Positions 22,969 to 31,678 of a DNA stretch of 64,000 nucleotides are shown piece by piece. The DNA lies in assembly GCA_031431475.1 (NCBI GenBank), contig JANPDL010000031.1, positions 1 to 64,000 of the forward strand, given 5' to 3'. The number at the start of each line of letters is the position of its first letter. Within the stretch, counting starts at the first letter, position 1. Source of the stretch: JADCCX01 sp031431475. Its GTDB lineage: Bacteria; Pseudomonadota; Alphaproteobacteria; Rhizobiales; Beijerinckiaceae. The notes under the pieces are model-generated. The model was not told the origin of the DNA, ran no database searches, and worked only from the letters and a program-made list of their open reading frames with translations. Position numbers and translations under genes: made by a program.

Positions 22969-24189
22969 ATGATGCGCCCGCGGGATGCATCGATGCCTGG
23001 CAGAGTCGTGATCGTCGGGGCGGGCCCGGTGGGGCTGGTGACGGCCAGCCTGCTGGTGGACAGTGGCATTCACGTTCTGCTGCTGGATGCATCGCCTGAA
23101 GTGCCGCGCGATCTGCGGGCCTCCACCTTCCACCCGCCGACGCTCGACATGCTGGAGCGCTTCGGCGTGGTCGATTCCATGGTGGCGCAGGGACTGATCT
23201 GCCCGACCTGGCAGTTCCGCGACCGGGCCAGCGGCGCGGCGGTTGCGACCTTCGAGCTGGACCAGCTGCGCGATGTAACCAGGCACCCCTACAGGTTGCA
23301 ATGCGAGCAATGGCGTCTCGGTCTAATGCTGCATGAACGGCTGCGACACAACAAGCTGGCCGATATCCGGCTGGGGTGGCAGGTCAACATCGTGCGGCAG
23401 AACGATGCTCACGCCGAGGTGGATGCAACCGCGCCCGATGGCCGTACCGAAACCCTGGGCGGGGAGTTCGTGATCGGCGCGGATGGCATCAACAGCATCG
23501 TGCGAAAAGCCATGGGCGTCAATTTCGACGGCATCACCATACCGGAGACTTTCCTCACGGTCTCGACGCCATATGATTTCCGCGAGTCGATGCCTGATCT
23601 CGCCAATATCTCCTACATCTCCGATCCGCAGGAGTGGTACGTGCTGATCCGCACGGCGAGCCTGTGGCGCGTGCTGTTCCCGGTCGAGGCCGGGCTGAGC
23701 GATGCCGAAGTAACATCGCCCGACCGGATCGAGAGGCTGCTGCAAGGGGCTGCACCCCGCCCGCAGCCTTATGAAATCCGACACAAAACGGCGTACCGCG
23801 TGCATGAGCGGGTGGCGTCGGGCTATGTTGCCGGGCGTCTGGTAATCGCGGGAGATGCCGCTCACGTCAACAATCCGCTGGGCGGCATGGGCCTCAATGG
23901 CGGCATCCATGATGCGTTCAACCTGGCGGGCAAGCTCACCGAGGTGTTGAACGGCGCGCCGATCGAGCGTCTGGAAGATTACAGCCGCCAACGGCGCGGC
24001 GTGGCGCTGGACGTCGTGCAGCAGACCACCTTGCGCAACCGCCAGATGCTGAACACACGCGAGCCCGAGGCACGGGAAGCATACTACGAGAGCCTTCGCG
24101 CCACAGTCGCAGACCCGGACAAGCACCGCGCTTTCCTGCTGCGCACCTCGATGATCCAGTCACTGCGCGATACGGGCGCAATCACCTGA
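22969..24189 (+). CDS. FAD-dependent aromatic monooxygenase
   Basis: A 406-residue flavoprotein of the p-hydroxybenzoate-hydroxylase class. It has GAGPVGLVTASLL (dinucleotide-binding GxGxxG), the DG motif GADGINSIVRKAMG, and the GD motif VIAGDAAHVNNPLGGMGLNG that contacts FAD ribityl and closes the active site. Such enzymes hydroxylate phenolic or pyridine-type rings with NAD(P)H and oxygen. GAGGGCGGC precedes the ATG at 22969; an internal ATG at 22993 is possible. A predicted GntR operator lies just upstream. The gene is convergent with the isomerase-like gene, their stop codons abutting. With the amidase it suggests ring hydroxylation followed by cleavage to a maleamate-like acid, though no ring-cleaving dioxygenase is visible here. 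Confidence 0.9.
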   Translation: MMRPRDASMPGRVVIVGAGPVGLVTASLLVDSGIHVLLLDASPEVPRDLRASTFHPPTLDMLERFGVVDSMVAQGLICPTWQFRDRASGAAVATFELDQLRDVTRHPYRLQCEQWRLGLMLHERLRHNKLADIRLGWQVNIVRQNDAHAEVDATAPDGRTETLGGEFVIGADGINSIVRKAMGVNFDGITIPETFLTVSTPYDFRESMPDLANISYISDPQEWYVLIRTASLWRVLFPVEAGLSDAEVTSPDRIERLLQGAAPRPQPYEIRHKTAYRVHERVASGYVAGRLVIAGDAAHVNNPLGGMGLNGGIHDAFNLAGKLTEVLNGAPIERLEDYSRQRRGVALDVVQQTTLRNRQMLNTREPEAREAYYESLRATVADPDKHRAFLLRTSMIQSLRDTGAIT

Positions 24190-24936
24190 TCAGAAATCGC
24201 TGAGCAGCCTGCCGAAACCGTCCATCCGGTCAGTGATGCCGTTGGCCCGCAGCGCGTGCCAGTAGGTCGCTGTATTGATGGCGATAACCGGCTTGCCGAG
24301 CCACAGTTCCGCCGCCGCCGCCAGCCGCACCATGGAGAGGTTGGTGCCAACCTGCACGATGGCATCCACATCGTCGCCGTCCAGCGCTCGCAGGCTCTGG
24401 CGCAAGGTATCGTTTGTAACCTCCGCTATGGCCGTCCAGGAGGGGCATTTGAGGCAGATGTCGCGCACAACCTGGAAGCCCATGTCACCAAAGTAGCGCG
24501 CCACCTCGCGGTTCATCACCGGCCAGTAGGGCGACAGCACCGCGATGCGCTTCACGCCGCCGTAACGCCGCATGGCCTCGGTGCAGGCATGGCTGCCGAT
24601 ACTGACCTTCACGCCAGCCTCATCCTCCACCTTGCGCACGAAGGCATCCGCACCCTTCGCACCATCGAAAAAGGTGACGGCAGACATGCCCATAACGAGA
24701 TAGTCAGGTCTGGACGTCATGACGCTGCGCACGGCATCCAGCACATTGGCGGCGATGGTGTCGGCCCCGGCGCGGAAACTGGCGTCGTTCACCGCGCTGG
24801 CGTCAGGCGTGAAGATGCGGCTGTAATGGTTGGTGACACCATAGGGGCGCATGCCGTCAAAGTCCGGCTGGACAATGGTGTTGGTGGAAGGTCCCAGCAC
24901 GCCAAAACTGCGGCGGAAGCCCTGTGCGTCTGCCAT
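24190..24936 (-). CDS. Maleate isomerase / arylmalonate decarboxylase superfamily protein
   Basis: A 248-residue protein of the Asp/Glu racemase-like superfamily (RSFGVLGPSTNTIVQPD, VLSPYWPVMNREVARYFGDMGF, LGKPVIAINTATYWHALR). In the known maleate cis-trans isomerases two cysteines do the chemistry. Here the matching places read VMGMSAVTFFDG and IVQVGTNLSMVRL, with no cysteine in either. The only cysteines are elsewhere (SHACTEAM, DICLKCPSW). It may use other residues or another reaction. It is the last gene of the minus-strand operon with an amidase, TRAP transporter and lyase. Confidence 0.75.
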   Translation of the reverse strand: MADAQGFRRSFGVLGPSTNTIVQPDFDGMRPYGVTNHYSRIFTPDASAVNDASFRAGADTIAANVLDAVRSVMTSRPDYLVMGMSAVTFFDGAKGADAFVRKVEDEAGVKVSIGSHACTEAMRRYGGVKRIAVLSPYWPVMNREVARYFGDMGFQVVRDICLKCPSWTAIAEVTNDTLRQSLRALDGDDVDAIVQVGTNLSMVRLAAAAELWLGKPVIAINTATYWHALRANGITDRMDGFGRLLSDF

Positions 24937-24946
24937 GGCGGCTCCC

Positions 24947-25570
24947 TCAGCCTCGCGTCGCCGTAGCGGCGATCACCTCGTCGCTCGTCATCAGGTCAGC
25001 GTATTTCTGGCCCATATCGAAGAGATTGGCGTCATGCGGCCCCATGGCACGGTCACCCACGCAATCGGTCAGCACAATGGTCCGCATGTTATGTGAAACG
25101 GCATCTACCACCGTGGCGCGCACACAGCCCGATGTGGTGCAGCCAGCTACCAGCAGCGTATCCACCCGCTTCCATGCCAGCCAGGAGCCGAACTCCGTGC
25201 CAAAGAACGCCGAGGCCTGCCGCTTGCGTACAACAAGCTCGCCCGCCATCGGCTTCACTTCATCGACGATCTGGCTCAGCGGGCTGGTTTCCGTCAACTT
25301 CAGCAGGCCCGGTGCCTTGCGCGCGAAGGAGCCTGCATCCGACCCGTCATCGGCATAGACCACGCGGGTGTGCGCCACCGGCCAGCCCCGTTGCCGCGCC
25401 ACTGCGAGCAAAGCCTGCGTCCGCTCGATGGCAGGCTTGATATTGCCGCCGCCGAAATGCTCGGGGTCAGTAAAGCCCAGCACGAAGTCCACCAGCACCA
25501 GTGCGGGCCGTTCGCCGATGCCGACTGAATTGGCGAAGTTCTGCTTCTTGTAGATGTCGAGTTCGCTCAT
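24947..25570 (-). CDS. Isochorismatase-family amidohydrolase (maleamate/N-carbamoylsarcosine amidase-like)
   Basis: A 207-residue cysteine hydrolase. The catalytic triad of the family is present: D28 (LVLVDFVLGF), K116 (VVRKRQASAFFGT) and C149 (VAGCTTSGCVRATVVDA). The K-x-x-A-S-A-F form is characteristic of maleamate amidase (NicF-like) and N-carbamoylsarcosine amidase. It would release ammonia from an amide. Together with the monooxygenase and the isomerase-like neighbour it recalls the lower nicotinate pathway (maleamate to maleate to fumarate), but the other pathway genes are not in the window. Ten bases separate it from the isomerase-like gene. Confidence 0.85.
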   Translation of the reverse strand: MSELDIYKKQNFANSVGIGERPALVLVDFVLGFTDPEHFGGGNIKPAIERTQALLAVARQRGWPVAHTRVVYADDGSDAGSFARKAPGLLKLTETSPLSQIVDEVKPMAGELVVRKRQASAFFGTEFGSWLAWKRVDTLLVAGCTTSGCVRATVVDAVSHNMRTIVLTDCVGDRAMGPHDANLFDMGQKYADLMTSDEVIAATATRG

Positions 25571-25594
25571 GCAGGTTTCCTCATGCGAGTTTCC

Positions 25595-27502
25595 TTATGC
25601 CGCCTGCAACCGGGTTGCACCCACGCCCCGCCAGTGGAGTGCAAGGACCGCCGCGCCGACCAGCGCAATCAGCAGCTCTGCCCATAGTGTGATCACACCA
25701 AGGCCCGGTATCGGCAGCAGCGTGGCCAACCCCAACACCAGCCACAGCCCGCGTTGCGCCATGCCCAGCGGTCGTTGCGCATGACCAACCAGCGCAGCCG
25801 TTACCAGCGGCAACGCAATCGCCGAGCCGATGGCTGCGAGCGCGATCTCGCTCCATGTGCCTTCGAGCAGGATCGCGGGCTGATAGATGAACAGGAATGG
25901 CACGATGAAGGCCACCCATGACATCCGCACGCAGGCAATAGCCACGCTGACAGGCGAGGCATTGGCGATGGACGCCGCCGCGAAAGCCGCCAGCGCCACC
26001 GGAGGCGTAATCATCGACAGCAGGCCGTAGTAGAACACGAACATATGCGCGCCCATGGGCGACACGCCCAGTTTGATCAGCGTCGGGGCGGCCAGCGTCG
26101 CCAGCAGCATATAGACGGCAGTTGTCGGCATCCCCATGCCAAGAATGAGACAAACCGCCGCGGTGACCAGCAACAGCAGGAACAGGCTCGTCTTGCCAAC
26201 ACCCAGCAGCGCCAATGACAGCGTGAAGCCGAGGCCGGTCGTGGTCAGCAAACCGATGATCATGCCTGCCAGCGCACAGACCAGCAGAACATCCGCCGAG
26301 GCAAGACCGGTTCCAGCGATCTCCCGGCCAAGCTGGCGCCATGTGAAGCCCTTGCGGCGCAGCGTAATCAATCCGGCGATGGCCAGAACAACGGTGGCGG
26401 CAACCGCTGCCAGTTCGGGTGGCATGTTGAACAGGAATATCCCGCCCATCAGCACGACAAACGCCAGCACGAGCAACAGGCTTTCCAGCGTTAGGCTTCC
26501 CAGTGGCCTTGCCGCAGTCTCGTTCAGCGGCGGCAGGTTCATCTTGCGCGCCGTGAAATCCAGCTGGCAGGCGATGGCCGCGTAGAACAGCAGCGCAGGC
26601 AGCAGCGCCGCCGCCATGACCGTGGCGTACGGCACCTTCAGATACTCCGCCATAATGAAGGCAGCTGCCCCCATCACAGGCGGCATGATCTGCCCTCCGG
26701 TGGATGATACGGCCTCAGCGGCGGCAGCGTCCTCTTTCGTGTAGCCGTTGCGCTGCATCATGTTGATTGTCACCGCCCCGTTTGCCATGACATTGGCCAC
26801 GGCGGAGCCCGACACCGTGCCAAAAAGCATGGACGAAATGATCGTGATGCGGCCCGACGCGCCCGGCACATTGCCCGCCAGCTTCGCACCCAGCGCATCG
26901 AAGACATCCGACGCCCCCACCGCCACCAGCAGGCGACCGAACAATATAAACGGCACGATGACGAAACAGGCCGTGGTCAGCGTGGGTCCGAGCAGCGCGG
27001 TCGAATCTCCGCCCAAGAAGCCCAGAAGCTGCTGTGGCTGCATGGATCGTCCAGCAATGGCGGCAGGAAGCAAATGTCCTAGCAGTGCATAGGCGACCAA
27101 CAGGGCCAGAACCACCGTCAGCGTCCAGCCGACGACACGCCGCATGCCTTCCACCACCAAAGCAATCGCTGCCGCGCCGAACAGCGCCGATTCGACCGGA
27201 TGGAAAAACGCACCCTCTGACAAGACAGGAAAGCGGAGTGCCAGCGCCGCGCCAAACAGTAATGATAACCCGGCGAGCACCGCGCCGATTTGCCCATCCA
27301 GCGCTCCAAGCTTTCCCGGCACACGCAGGAAAACCACGGCAAGCCCGCAACCGAGTACCAGAGCGGCAATCTGCTCATCGAAAATGAATAATCCCAACCG
27401 CGATGGCAGCGCCAGAACGGCCACGAGCGGCAGCAGTGCCACGCCAAGTCCCAAAGCACTGGCCGCTTTGGATTTCAGATCTGGCGTGGATGTGTCTGTC
27501 AC
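25595..27502 (-). CDS. TRAP transporter fused permease (DctQM, TAXI type)
   Basis: A 635-residue inner-membrane protein in which small (DctQ) and large (DctM) TRAP subunits are one chain, the normal form in TAXI-type systems. Many hydrophobic helices are present. Conserved stretches include TVSGSAVANVMANGAVTINM, AAAAEAVSSTGGQIMPPVMGAAAF and GMGMPTTAVYMLLATLAAPTL. It moves a carboxylate-type solute using an ion gradient. The partner binding protein gene stops two bases upstream, and an amidase gene follows after 24 bases. Confidence 0.93.
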   Translation of the reverse strand: MTDTSTPDLKSKAASALGLGVALLPLVAVLALPSRLGLFIFDEQIAALVLGCGLAVVFLRVPGKLGALDGQIGAVLAGLSLLFGAALALRFPVLSEGAFFHPVESALFGAAAIALVVEGMRRVVGWTLTVVLALLVAYALLGHLLPAAIAGRSMQPQQLLGFLGGDSTALLGPTLTTACFVIVPFILFGRLLVAVGASDVFDALGAKLAGNVPGASGRITIISSMLFGTVSGSAVANVMANGAVTINMMQRNGYTKEDAAAAEAVSSTGGQIMPPVMGAAAFIMAEYLKVPYATVMAAALLPALLFYAAIACQLDFTARKMNLPPLNETAARPLGSLTLESLLLVLAFVVLMGGIFLFNMPPELAAVAATVVLAIAGLITLRRKGFTWRQLGREIAGTGLASADVLLVCALAGMIIGLLTTTGLGFTLSLALLGVGKTSLFLLLLVTAAVCLILGMGMPTTAVYMLLATLAAPTLIKLGVSPMGAHMFVFYYGLLSMITPPVALAAFAAASIANASPVSVAIACVRMSWVAFIVPFLFIYQPAILLEGTWSEIALAAIGSAIALPLVTAALVGHAQRPLGMAQRGLWLVLGLATLLPIPGLGVITLWAELLIALVGAAVLALHWRGVGATRLQAA

Positions 27503-27503
27503 G

Positions 27504-28454
27504 TCAGTGCTTTACACCCGCTTCCTTGAAGAAGCGAATTGCACCGGGGTGATAGGGCACGCCGATGCCTGACCCCAGCGCCTTGGGATCATACTCCTCC
27601 CACAGCGGGCTGGTTGCCTTCAGGTCGGCAGCGCCGTCATGCATCGCCTTGGTCATGCGGTAGACCGTATCCTCATTCATACCCGCATGGGTGAAGAGTG
27701 TGTAGACATAGAAGAACACCTTGTTGCCCGCCTCGATGCCCGGGTTTGTGGCCGCAACGGGCATGCTGCGCAACGCGACGCCGGGCAGCCATTTCGCCAG
27801 CACGGCAAGATCCGCATCCTTGAAGGCAAGAAAGAGGATGCCACCAGTGATGCTCTGCTGGAAGTCGATGGTGTTCTGCGAGCCGACAGCCGCGATTGAC
27901 ACATCGATCTGGCCACCCTTGAACGCATCGAACATGCGCGGGAAATTCGGCATGGGTACGCGGGTCACATCCTCCGGCTTCAGCCCACCCGTTTCCAGCA
28001 CCGCGCGCATGATCACATCGCCCAGCGAGTTGTCGGGAAACCACGGCAGGCGCTTGCCTTTGAGGTCGGCAGGAATCTTGATGCCGCCAGCCTTTGTCGC
28101 GACCAGCCCGGCGTTGAAAGGGAATAGCGTGCCGACCATGCGCAGATTGGCCGCGACCTGACCTTGCGACATGCCCGTGCCGGTGAAGGCATTGGAGGTT
28201 TGCGGCGCATTGGCAATGCCGAATTCCAGCTGCCCCGCATTGATCGGTGGCACATATTGCGCGGTGTTGGCCACCGGCTGCGGCCGCACCTGCAAGCCGC
28301 CGCCGTGCTGTGCTGCGACCTGCGCGATGGCGGTCGCAATCTGTCCTGTCGCGCCGCCCTGCGTGGTCCCAAGCGCCACAGTCTGGGCCATGGCCTGCGT
28401 CGTAAGCACCACCGCAAGGGCCGCCGCTGTCGCCAAAATCCGCAATGCACTCAC
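27504..28454 (-). CDS. TAXI-family TRAP solute-binding protein
   Basis: A 316-residue periplasmic binding protein with a Sec signal peptide (ILATAAALAVVLTTQAMAQ). The mature part has the usual TAXI features (GGLQVRPQPVANTAQYVPPI, FGIANAPQTSNAFTGTGM, a late YHPGAIRFFKEAG). It delivers the substrate to the fused TRAP permease next to it. The start overlaps the stop of the lyase gene in ATGA, so the three genes are coupled. The substrate is unknown; TAXI proteins of known specificity often bind glutamate or related carboxylates. Confidence 0.93.
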   Translation of the reverse strand: MSALRILATAAALAVVLTTQAMAQTVALGTTQGGATGQIATAIAQVAAQHGGGLQVRPQPVANTAQYVPPINAGQLEFGIANAPQTSNAFTGTGMSQGQVAANLRMVGTLFPFNAGLVATKAGGIKIPADLKGKRLPWFPDNSLGDVIMRAVLETGGLKPEDVTRVPMPNFPRMFDAFKGGQIDVSIAAVGSQNTIDFQQSITGGILFLAFKDADLAVLAKWLPGVALRSMPVAATNPGIEAGNKVFFYVYTLFTHAGMNEDTVYRMTKAMHDGAADLKATSPLWEEYDPKALGSGIGVPYHPGAIRFFKEAGVKH

Positions 28455-29401
28455 GTCGGTCTCCTGTTTTCGGAATTGAACTGTGTGTCAGGAAGAATAG
28501 CAATGGGCGGGAAATTACCCGCCCGCGCCAGCCCGCTCACCGCAGGTTTGCCAACGATATCCGCCAGCCATCGGGCAGTGTCGATCAGCTTGTCGATGTC
28601 GATGCCGGTCGGCATGCCCATGCGATGCAAGGCATAGACCAGATCCTCCGTCGCGATATTGCCGGTGGCAGCAGGCGCGAAAGGGCAGCCACCAAAGCCG
28701 CCGATGGAACTGTCCAGCGCATGCACGCCCGCTTCGACCGCAGCGATGGCATTGGCAATGCCGGTGTTGCGCGTGTCGTGGAAGTGGCAGCGCAGCTTCA
28801 ATTCTGGTGCAATGGCACGCGCTCCCGCCAGCATCACCCGTACATGCGATGGCACCCCGCAGCCGATGGTATCAGCGAAGGTGATCTCGTCCGGGGGGTG
28901 CTGCAAGAGTGTCTCGACGATACGCAACACGGCGGCAACCGGCACCTCGCCTTCGAACGGACAGCCGAAACTGGCCCCGATGGAAACGGTCATGGCGACA
29001 CCAGCGACGCGCGCCTTGCCCGCTATCTCCGACCATTGCCGCAGCGTCTCGTCAATCGCCACGCCCTGATTGCGGCGGTTGAACGTCTCGCTCGCCACCA
29101 CGACGAAATTGACCTCCCGGCAGCCGACACCGATGGCGCGGTCGAAGCCACGGGCGTTGAGCACCAGCCCGGAATACGCTGCGGCTTGATTGCCAGCGAG
29201 AGCAGTGAAAAGCGCATCCGCATCCGCCATCTGCGGCACGCGGGCGGGATTGACGAAACTTGATACCTCAATGCGGTCAATACCTGCATCCACGGCGCGG
29301 CGGATCAGCTCCAGCTTGTCGGCGGTCGAGACAAGCCGGGGCTCGTTCTGCAACCCGTCACGGGGCGCAACCTCGACAATCCGGATCCTGTCCGCTGACA
29401 C
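28451..29401 (-). CDS. Hydroxymethylglutaryl-CoA lyase family enzyme
   Basis: A 316-residue TIM-barrel lyase that would split a 3-hydroxyacyl-CoA to acetyl-CoA or pyruvate plus an acid. Family motifs: VEVAPRDGLQNEPRLV (metal Asp and catalytic Arg), CHFHDTRNTGIANA (metal His pair) and the catalytic-loop Cys in GGFGGCPFAPAATGN. GTG 29401 was taken as start because GGAGG lies about nine bases before it. The divergent gene is a class III CoA-transferase, which could make the CoA ester this enzyme cleaves; such pairs are known for citramalate and related C5 acids. First gene of a five-gene minus-strand operon. Confidence 0.9.
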   Translation of the reverse strand: MSADRIRIVEVAPRDGLQNEPRLVSTADKLELIRRAVDAGIDRIEVSSFVNPARVPQMADADALFTALAGNQAAAYSGLVLNARGFDRAIGVGCREVNFVVVASETFNRRNQGVAIDETLRQWSEIAGKARVAGVAMTVSIGASFGCPFEGEVPVAAVLRIVETLLQHPPDEITFADTIGCGVPSHVRVMLAGARAIAPELKLRCHFHDTRNTGIANAIAAVEAGVHALDSSIGGFGGCPFAPAATGNIATEDLVYALHRMGMPTGIDIDKLIDTARWLADIVGKPAVSGLARAGNFPPIAILPDTQFNSENRRPT

Positions 29402-29506
29402 TGAAATCCGTCCTCCCTGAACGCAAATCACCAACCAGACCAAAGAGGCGAGAGCCCGAACCCGAGCCTCTTGCCCTTGCTGCTGGCCATTCTATAACAG
29501 CAGAAG

Positions 29507-29518
29507 TTGTCCGGACAA
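29507..29518. promoter_or_regulatory. GntR-type operator TTGTCCGGACAA, copy 2
   Basis: A perfect 12-bp palindrome in the 146-base divergent region between the lyase operon (start 29401) and the CoA-transferase/GntR unit (start 29548). It shares 15 identical bases with copy 1 at 22924-22938, so one factor probably controls three promoters. Confidence 0.7.
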
Positions 29519-29547
29519 ATATGTGTTCACAAAAAATGGAGGAGCCG

Positions 29548-30801
29548 ATGACAGCCACGGATGAAGGCGCGCGGGACGCCACGCGCCGGGGACCCCTGAC
29601 GGATCTCCGCGTCATCGAGATGGGCCAGCTTCTGGCCGGTCCCTTCTGTGGCCAGTTGATGGCTGATTTCGGTGCCGAGGTGATCAAGATCGAGCAACCC
29701 GGACAGGGCGATCCGATGCGGGACTGGGGCCGCGAAAAGCCGCATGGACAATCGCTCTGGTGGCCGGTCATCGCCCGCAACAAGAAATCCATCGAACTCA
29801 ACGCACGCGGACCTGAAGGCCAGCAGATCATCAAGGATCTGGTGGCAAAATCCGATATCCTGCTTGAGAACTTCCGGCCGGGTACGCTCGAAAAATGGGG
29901 CCTTGGCTACGATGTCCTGTCGCAGATCAACCCGCGCCTGATCATGATCCGTGTTTCGGGCTATGGCCAGACCGGTCCTTATGCCGAAAAGGCGGGCTAT
30001 GGTGCCATCGGCGAAGCCATGGGCGGCTTGCGCTACGTTGTAGGCGACCCGTCATCGCCGCCAAGCCGCATGGGCATTTCCATCGGCGACACGATGGCCG
30101 CCACATTTGCCTGCCTTGGCGGCTTGATGGCGCTGCACGGGTTGCAGCGGACGGGACGCGGTCAGGTGGTGGATTCAGCCATTTACGAGGCGGTTCTGGC
30201 AATCATGGAATCGCTCGTCACGGAATATGACAAGGCGGGCTATATCCGCGAACGCACGGGCGCGATCCTGCCAAACGTTGCCCCGTCCAACATCTATCCC
30301 ACGCGTGACGGGCGCATGGTGCTCATAGCCGCCAATCAGGACAGCGTCTTCAAACGGCTGGCGGAGGCAATGGGTCGCCCGGAGCTGGGCAGCGATCCCC
30401 GCTATGCTACCCACGGTGCGCGTGGCGAACGCCAGAAGGAGCTGGACGACCTGATCGGCGCATGGACTGTCACACTCGATGCCGAGCAGCTTGGTTCCTT
30501 GCTGGACGAGTACGGTGTCCCGCGTGGCGATATCTATCGCGCTCCGGAGATGCTGGAGGATGCCCATTTCAAGGCGCGCGAGGCCATTGTGAAGGTCTTG
30601 CATCCTACTTTCGGCGATCTGAGGATGCAGAATGTCGCGCCCAAGCTATCGACCACGCCGGGCGGCATCATCGCCAGCGCGCCAGAACTGGGCCAGCACA
30701 ATACCGAGGTTTATCGCGGCATCCTGGGCCTTTCGGCGGAACGCTGCGCGGAGCTTGCCGCAGCAGGTATCATAGGGCCATTGCAACACGGCGCAGCGTG
30801 A
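29548..30801 (+). CDS. Class III acyl-CoA transferase (CaiB/BaiF family)
   Basis: A 417-residue enzyme that moves CoA from one acid to another. Typical stretches: LRVIEMGQLLAGPFCGQLMADFGAEVIKIE near the N-terminus, NFRPGTLEKWGLGYDVL, VSGYGQTGPYAEKAGYG, and the Asp of MGISIGDTMAATFA, the place of the catalytic Asp that forms the acyl-anhydride. The start at 29548 is fixed by GGAGGAG directly upstream. Its stop overlaps a GTG of the GntR gene, so the two are coupled. With the divergent lyase it likely activates and splits the acid produced by the pathway. Confidence 0.92.
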   Translation: MTATDEGARDATRRGPLTDLRVIEMGQLLAGPFCGQLMADFGAEVIKIEQPGQGDPMRDWGREKPHGQSLWWPVIARNKKSIELNARGPEGQQIIKDLVAKSDILLENFRPGTLEKWGLGYDVLSQINPRLIMIRVSGYGQTGPYAEKAGYGAIGEAMGGLRYVVGDPSSPPSRMGISIGDTMAATFACLGGLMALHGLQRTGRGQVVDSAIYEAVLAIMESLVTEYDKAGYIRERTGAILPNVAPSNIYPTRDGRMVLIAANQDSVFKRLAEAMGRPELGSDPRYATHGARGERQKELDDLIGAWTVTLDAEQLGSLLDEYGVPRGDIYRAPEMLEDAHFKAREAIVKVLHPTFGDLRMQNVAPKLSTTPGGIIASAPELGQHNTEVYRGILGLSAERCAELAAAGIIGPLQHGAA

Positions 30802-30803
30802 AC

Positions 30804-31559
30804 ATGGGTGCAGTGCCGCAATCCGATCGCCTTGCGCTGTACCTGCGGATTGAACAGATCCTGAAGGACGAGATTCTGGCAGGCCAGCATCCGGTTGGTG
30901 CACTTCTGCCGCCCGAGATAGAGCTTTGCACGCGGTTCAATGTGAGCCGCTACACCGTGCGTGCAGCACTCCGCCGCCTGCTGGATGCGGGACTTGTGGC
31001 GCGACGGCAGGGTGCGGGCACCATCGTGATCGCAAGCGAGTTGCGCTCGGTCTTCGTGCAATCCGCGCGGACCATGGCGGACTTGCTGCAATACGCCGCC
31101 GATACCCAGCTTTCGGTCCATCGTACAAATTTGATGACCCTCACCGGGACCGAGGCTGAAATGGCGGGCTTCACACCCGACCAGACGTGCCTGAACATCG
31201 AAGGCCTGCGCCGCGACGTATCAGGATACGCAATCTGCACTGTCCAAGTATTTATCGCGGAGCCTTATGCAGGCATTGCCGATGAACTGGATACACTCAA
31301 AGGCCCCATATTCGCGCGGATCGAGGAACGCTTCGGCGTCAGCATCGCCCATATCCGGCAAGAAGTGAGCGCGGCGGTGATGCCAGCGCAGATCGTGCGT
31401 GATCTTGGCGTCAAATCGCAATCCGTCGGCATGCGCTTCAGGCGCTGCTACAGCGATGGCGGCCAAAACATCATTCTAACCTCTATCAACTGGCACCCCG
31501 CCGTGCATTTCGTCTATGCGACTGATCTGAAGCGTCAGGACGGCGATGCCCCGCAGTGA
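30804..31559 (+). CDS. GntR-family regulator, HutC subfamily
   Basis: A 251-residue regulator from ATG 30804; GTG 30798 is possible. The N-terminal winged helix has the GntR pattern (YLRIEQILKDEILAGQHPVG, LLPPEIELCTRFNVSRYTVR, LLDAGLVARRQGAGTIV). The C-terminal UTRA ligand domain runs from about 90 to 245. It is co-transcribed with the CoA-transferase. Both palindromes TTGTCCGGACAA in this island are of the form HutC proteins bind, so it is the likely repressor of the monooxygenase, the lyase-TRAP-amidase operon and its own operon, released by a pathway intermediate. Confidence 0.92.
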   Translation: MGAVPQSDRLALYLRIEQILKDEILAGQHPVGALLPPEIELCTRFNVSRYTVRAALRRLLDAGLVARRQGAGTIVIASELRSVFVQSARTMADLLQYAADTQLSVHRTNLMTLTGTEAEMAGFTPDQTCLNIEGLRRDVSGYAICTVQVFIAEPYAGIADELDTLKGPIFARIEERFGVSIAHIRQEVSAAVMPAQIVRDLGVKSQSVGMRFRRCYSDGGQNIILTSINWHPAVHFVYATDLKRQDGDAPQ

Positions 31560-31678
31560 CCAGCGCGCCGTCATGCCGTTCTTCCAGATTGGGAAAGTCC
31601 CCCGCAACAGCCATCATCAAACAAACTGGTGATCAGGGCGTTGTGCAAGCCGAGGTCCTTGGGATAGCATCAACTTAC

